Source: Atherix ibis
Taxonomy: Eukaryota > Arthropoda > Insecta > Diptera > Athericidae
Assembly (NCBI GenBank): GCA_958298945.1
Contig: OY282608.1
Location: forward strand, 73,270,806 to 73,334,805
Length of the DNA: 64,000 bases
Reading direction: 5' to 3'
The position numbers and the translations under genes are program-made. The notes beneath the pieces were generated by a model. That model ran no database searches, was not told the origin of the DNA, and saw only the letters and a program-made list of their open reading frames with translations. Below are positions 60,653 to 64,000 of this stretch, one piece after another (positions within the stretch are counted from its first letter, which is position 1; each line of letters starts with the position of its first letter).

Positions 60653-62040
60653 TCAACAAACCAACAAACCAAAAAACCAACAAACCAACAAACCAACCAA
60701 CCAACAAGCCAACAAACCAACAAGCCAATAAACCAACAAAACCAACAAACAAACAAACCAACAAACCAAGTAACCAACAAACCAACAAACCAACAAGCCA
60801 ACAAAAGAACAAACGAACAAACCAACAAACGAACAAACAAACAAACCAACAAACCAACAAACCAACAAACGCACAAACGAACACACCAACAAATCAACAA
60901 ACGAACAAACCAACAAGCCAACAAGCCAACAAACCAACAAACCAACAAACCAACAAGCCAACAAGCCAACAAACCAACAAGCCAACAAAAGAACAAACGA
61001 ACAAACCAACAAACTAACAAACGAATAAACCAACAAACCAACAAACCAACAAGCCAACAAACCAACACCACCAACAAACCAACAAGCCAACAAGCCAACA
61101 AACCAACAAGCCAACAAAAGAACAAACGAACAAACCAACAAACTAACAAACGAATAAACCAACAAACCAACAAACCAACAAGCCAACAAACCAACAAACC
61201 AACAAACCAACAAACCAACAAACCAACAAACCAACAAACTAACAAACCAACAAACCAACAAACCAACAAGCCAACAAACCAACAAACGAACAAACCAACA
61301 AGCCAACAAACCAACAAACCAACAAACCAACAAACCAACAAACCAACAAACGAACAAACGAACAAACCAACAAACCAACAAACCAACAAACCAACAAACC
61401 AACAAACGAACAAACAAACAAACCAACAAACCAACAAACCAACAAACCAACAAACGCACAAAGGAACACACCAACAAATCAACAAACGAACAAACCAACA
61501 AATCAACAAACCAACAAACCAAAAAACCAACAAACCAACAAACCAACCAACCAACAAGCCAACAAACCAACAAGCCAATAAACCAACAAAACCAACAAAC
61601 AAACAAACCAACAAACCAAGTAACCAACAAACCAACAAATCAACAAGCCAACAAAAGAACAAACGAACAAACCAACAAACGAACAAACAAACAAACCAAC
61701 AAACCAACAAACCAACAAACGCACAAACGAACACACCAACAAATCAACAAACGAACAAACCAACAAGCCAACAAGCCAACAAACCAACAAACCAACAAAC
61801 CAACAAGCCAACAAGCCAACAAACCAACAAGCCAACAAAAGAACAAACGAACAAACCAACAAACTAACAAACGAATAAACCAACAAACCAACAAACCAAC
61901 AAGCCAACAAACCAACAAACCAACAAACCAACAAGCCAACAAGCCAACAAACCAACAAGCCAACAAAAGAACAAACGAACAAACCAACAAACTAACAAAC
62001 GAATAAACCAACAAACCAACAAACCAACAAGCCAACAAAC
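60653..62040. repeat. 850 bp tandem duplication of a family A unit
   Basis: Two complete family A cores have anchors at 60,769 and 61,619 (850 bp apart). The AAACTAACAAACGAAT unit after each is also 850 bp apart (61,011 and 61,861). A rare ACCACCAACAAACC variant near 61,068 and AAAGGAACAC near 61,461 mark individual copies. Confidence 0.85.
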
Positions 62041-62434
62041 CAACAAACTAACAAACCAACAAACGAACAAACCAACAAACCAACAAACCAACAAACCAAC
62101 AAACCAACAAACCAACAAACCAATAAGCCAACAAACCAACAAACGATCAAACCAACAAGCCAACAAGCCAACAAACCAACAAACCAACAAACCAACAAAC
62201 CAAGAAACCAACAAACCAACAAACCAACAAACCAACAAACGAACAAACGTACAAAACAACAAACAAACAAACCAACGAACGAACAAACCAACAAACCAAC
62301 AAACCAACAAACCAACAAACCAACAAACCAACAAACGAATAAACCAACAAACCAACAAACCAACAAGCCAACAAACCAACAAACGAACAAACCAACAAGC
62401 CAACAAACCAACGAACCAACAAACGAAAAAACCA

Positions 62435-64000
62435 AGACACCAAGAAACCAAGAAACAAACAAACCAACAAGCCAACAAACCAAAAAACCAACAAACCAAC
62501 AAGCCAACAAACCAACAAACGAACAAACCAACAAACCAACAAACAAACAAACGAACAAACCACAAACCAACAAACCAACAAACCAACAAGCCAACAAGCC
62601 AAAAAACCAACAGACCAACAAACCAACAAACCAACAAACCAACAAACGAACAAACCAACAAACCAACAAACAAACAAACCAACAAACCAACAAACCAACA
62701 AACAAACAAACAAACAAATCAACAAACCAACAAACCAACAAACCAACAAACCAACAAACCAACAAACCAACAAACCAACAAACCAACAAACCAACAAACC
62801 AACAAACCAACAAACCAACAAACCAACAAACCAACAAACCAACAAACCAACAAACGTACAAACCAACAAACCAACAAACCAACAAACCAACAAACCAACA
62901 AACCAACCAACAAACAAACCAACAAACGAACAAACGAACAAACCAACAAACAAACAAACCAACAAACGAACAAACCAACAAACCAACAAACCAACAAGCC
63001 AACAAACGAACAAACCAACAAACCAACAGAAAAATAAACCAACGAACCAACAAACCAACAAACCAACAAACAAATAAACCAACAAACCAACAAACCAACA
63101 AACCAACAACCCAACAAACCAACAAACCAACAAACCAACAAACCAACAAACCAACAAACCAACAAACCAACAAACCAACAAACCAACAAACGTACAAACC
63201 AACAAACCAACAAACCAACAAACCAACAAACAAACAAACCAACAAACCAACAAACCAACAAAGCAACAAACCAACAAACCAACAAACCAACAAACCAACA
63301 AACCAACAAACCAACAAACCAACAAACCAACAAACCAACAAACCAACAAACGTACAAACCAACAAACCAACAAACCAACAAACCAACAAACCAACCAACA
63401 AACAAACCAACAAACGAACAAACGAACAAACCAACAAACAAACAAACCAACAAACGAACAAACCAACAAACCAACAAACCAACAAGCCAACAAACGAACA
63501 AACCAACAAACCAACAAAAAAATAAACCAACCAACCAACAAACCAACAAACAAATAAACCAACAAACCAACAAACTACAAACAAACAAACCAACAAACCA
63601 ACAAACCAACAAGCCAACAAGCCAAAAAACCAACAAGCCAACAAACGAACAAACCACCAAACCAACAAACCAACAAACCAACAAACCAACAAGCCAACGA
63701 ACCAACAAACCAACAAACAAATAAACCAACAAACCAACAAACCAACCAACCAACATACAAATAAGCCAACAAACCAACAAACCAACAAACAAACAAACCA
63801 ACAAACAAACAAACCAAAAAACCAACAAGCCAATAAGCCAACAAACCAACAAGCCAACAAATCAACAAACAAACAAACCAACAAACGAACAAACCAACAA
63901 ACCAACAAACCAACAAGCCAACAAACGAACAAACCAACAAATCAACAAATCAAGAAACCAACAAACCAACAAACCAACAAGCCAACAAACGAACAAACCA
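62435..64000. repeat. Family C higher-order block, right copy, with a tandem of about 490 bp
   Basis: The block starts at the last, degenerate family B anchor (62,435), where AAACAAAC replaces AAACCTAC. It then contains two tandem subunits of about 490 bp: CCAACCAACA at 62,903 and 63,391 (488 bp), AAAAATAAACC about 488 bp apart near 63,028 and 63,517, and AAACGTAC at 62,852 and 63,348 (496 bp). ACATACAAATAAGCC at 63,754 ties it to the left family C block. The window ends inside this block. Confidence 0.75.

Larger units (their letters stand above)
1..64000. repeat. Octamer satellite array (AAACCAAC)n spanning the whole window
   Basis: The sequence is a continuous head-to-tail array of an 8 bp unit, AAACCAAC on the + strand. 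The perfect unit is 5 A and 3 C, so the + strand is almost free of T and G; these bases enter only through variant units. Common single-base variants are AAACGAAC, AAGCCAAC, AAACAAAC, AAACCAAG, AAACCAAA, AAACTAAC, AAATCAAC, AAACCGAC, AAACCAAT and AAACGTAC. Orientation never inverts. Occasional 7 or 9 bp units shift the octamer phase, for example AAACCAC before AAACCATC near 13,840 and the extra A in ACAAAACCAAC near 370. No gene, RNA or mobile element interrupts the array. It is probably eukaryotic heterochromatic satellite DNA; that assignment is inferred from array type and size, not from any species-specific marker. Confidence 0.97.

Noticed and set aside
60653..62040. Mobile element suggested by an 850 bp direct repeat
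   Set aside because: The content is octamer throughout, with no terminal inverted repeats, transposase frame or target-site duplication. It is a tandem duplication.
1..64000. CRISPR array
   Set aside because: There are no unique spacers between repeats and no cas genes. The repeat is a contiguous 8 bp unit.
1..64000. Telomeric repeat array
   Set aside because: GTTGGTTT is G/T-rich on one strand like telomeres but matches no telomeric unit I know. The HOR structure and variant load are those of an interstitial satellite, and no chromosome end is visible.
1..64000. tRNA, rRNA or other structured RNA genes
   Set aside because: The + strand is almost free of T and G, so self-complementary stems of the required length cannot form in the array.

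Overview
The whole 64 kb is one tandem-repeat (satellite) array. The unit is the octamer AAACCAAC on the + strand (GTTGGTTT on the - strand). I found no stretch, even of a few dozen bases, that is not octamer-derived, and both window ends lie inside the array, so it extends past the window on both sides. I see no protein-coding gene, RNA gene, transposon, CRISPR array or regulatory site. An uninterrupted simple-sequence array of this size is typical of eukaryotic satellite DNA or heterochromatin. The sequence does not identify the species, and I do not recognise this octamer as the known satellite of any particular organism.

The many long open frames are a by-product of the repeat. Eight is not a multiple of three, so all three frames of one strand read the same cyclic peptide: V-C-W-F-V-G-L-L on the - strand and T-N-Q-Q-T-N-K-P on the + strand. 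Stops appear only at certain variant octamers. They should not be annotated as proteins.

The real content is hierarchical. Diagnostic variant octamers (AAACGAAC, AAGCCAAC, AAACAAAC, AAACCAAG, AAACGTAC, AAACTAAC, AAATCAAC and others) recur in a fixed order, which defines kilobase-scale higher-order repeats (HORs). Family A is a core of about 220-235 bp marked by an AGTAAC anchor and ending in AAACGCACAAACGAACAC. Family B carries the anchor AGACACCAAGAAACC (19 sites including point variants) at a typical spacing of about 1.45-1.6 kb, and has three sub-lineages (ATTAGACG, AATAGACG, AACAGACG). Family C is found only near the two ends, at about 10.2-11.56 kb and 62.5-64.0 kb.

Layout: 1-10.2 kb, an HOR with a 2.2-2.4 kb step related to family A; 10.2-11.56 kb, family C; 12.4-25.3 kb, family B interleaved with family A cores and built as a duplicated block of about 7.24 kb; 25.3-33.4 kb, three tandem copies of a B dimer of about 2.7 kb; 33.4-46 kb, a segment duplicated at an offset of 7,994-8,002 bp plus further dimer copies; 46-54.3 kb, tandem duplications with steps of about 4.6-4.76 kb and 2,998 bp; 56-59.1 kb, a 1,558 bp tandem duplication; 60.6-62.0 kb, an 850 bp family A tandem; 62.4-64.0 kb, family C. 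Within family B a block of pure octamers varies from 9 to 23 units between copies. Slippage therefore acts inside a framework that spreads by large duplications or unequal exchange. Coordinates of anchors were read directly from the sequence; HOR edges are approximate because both sides of every edge are the same octamer.
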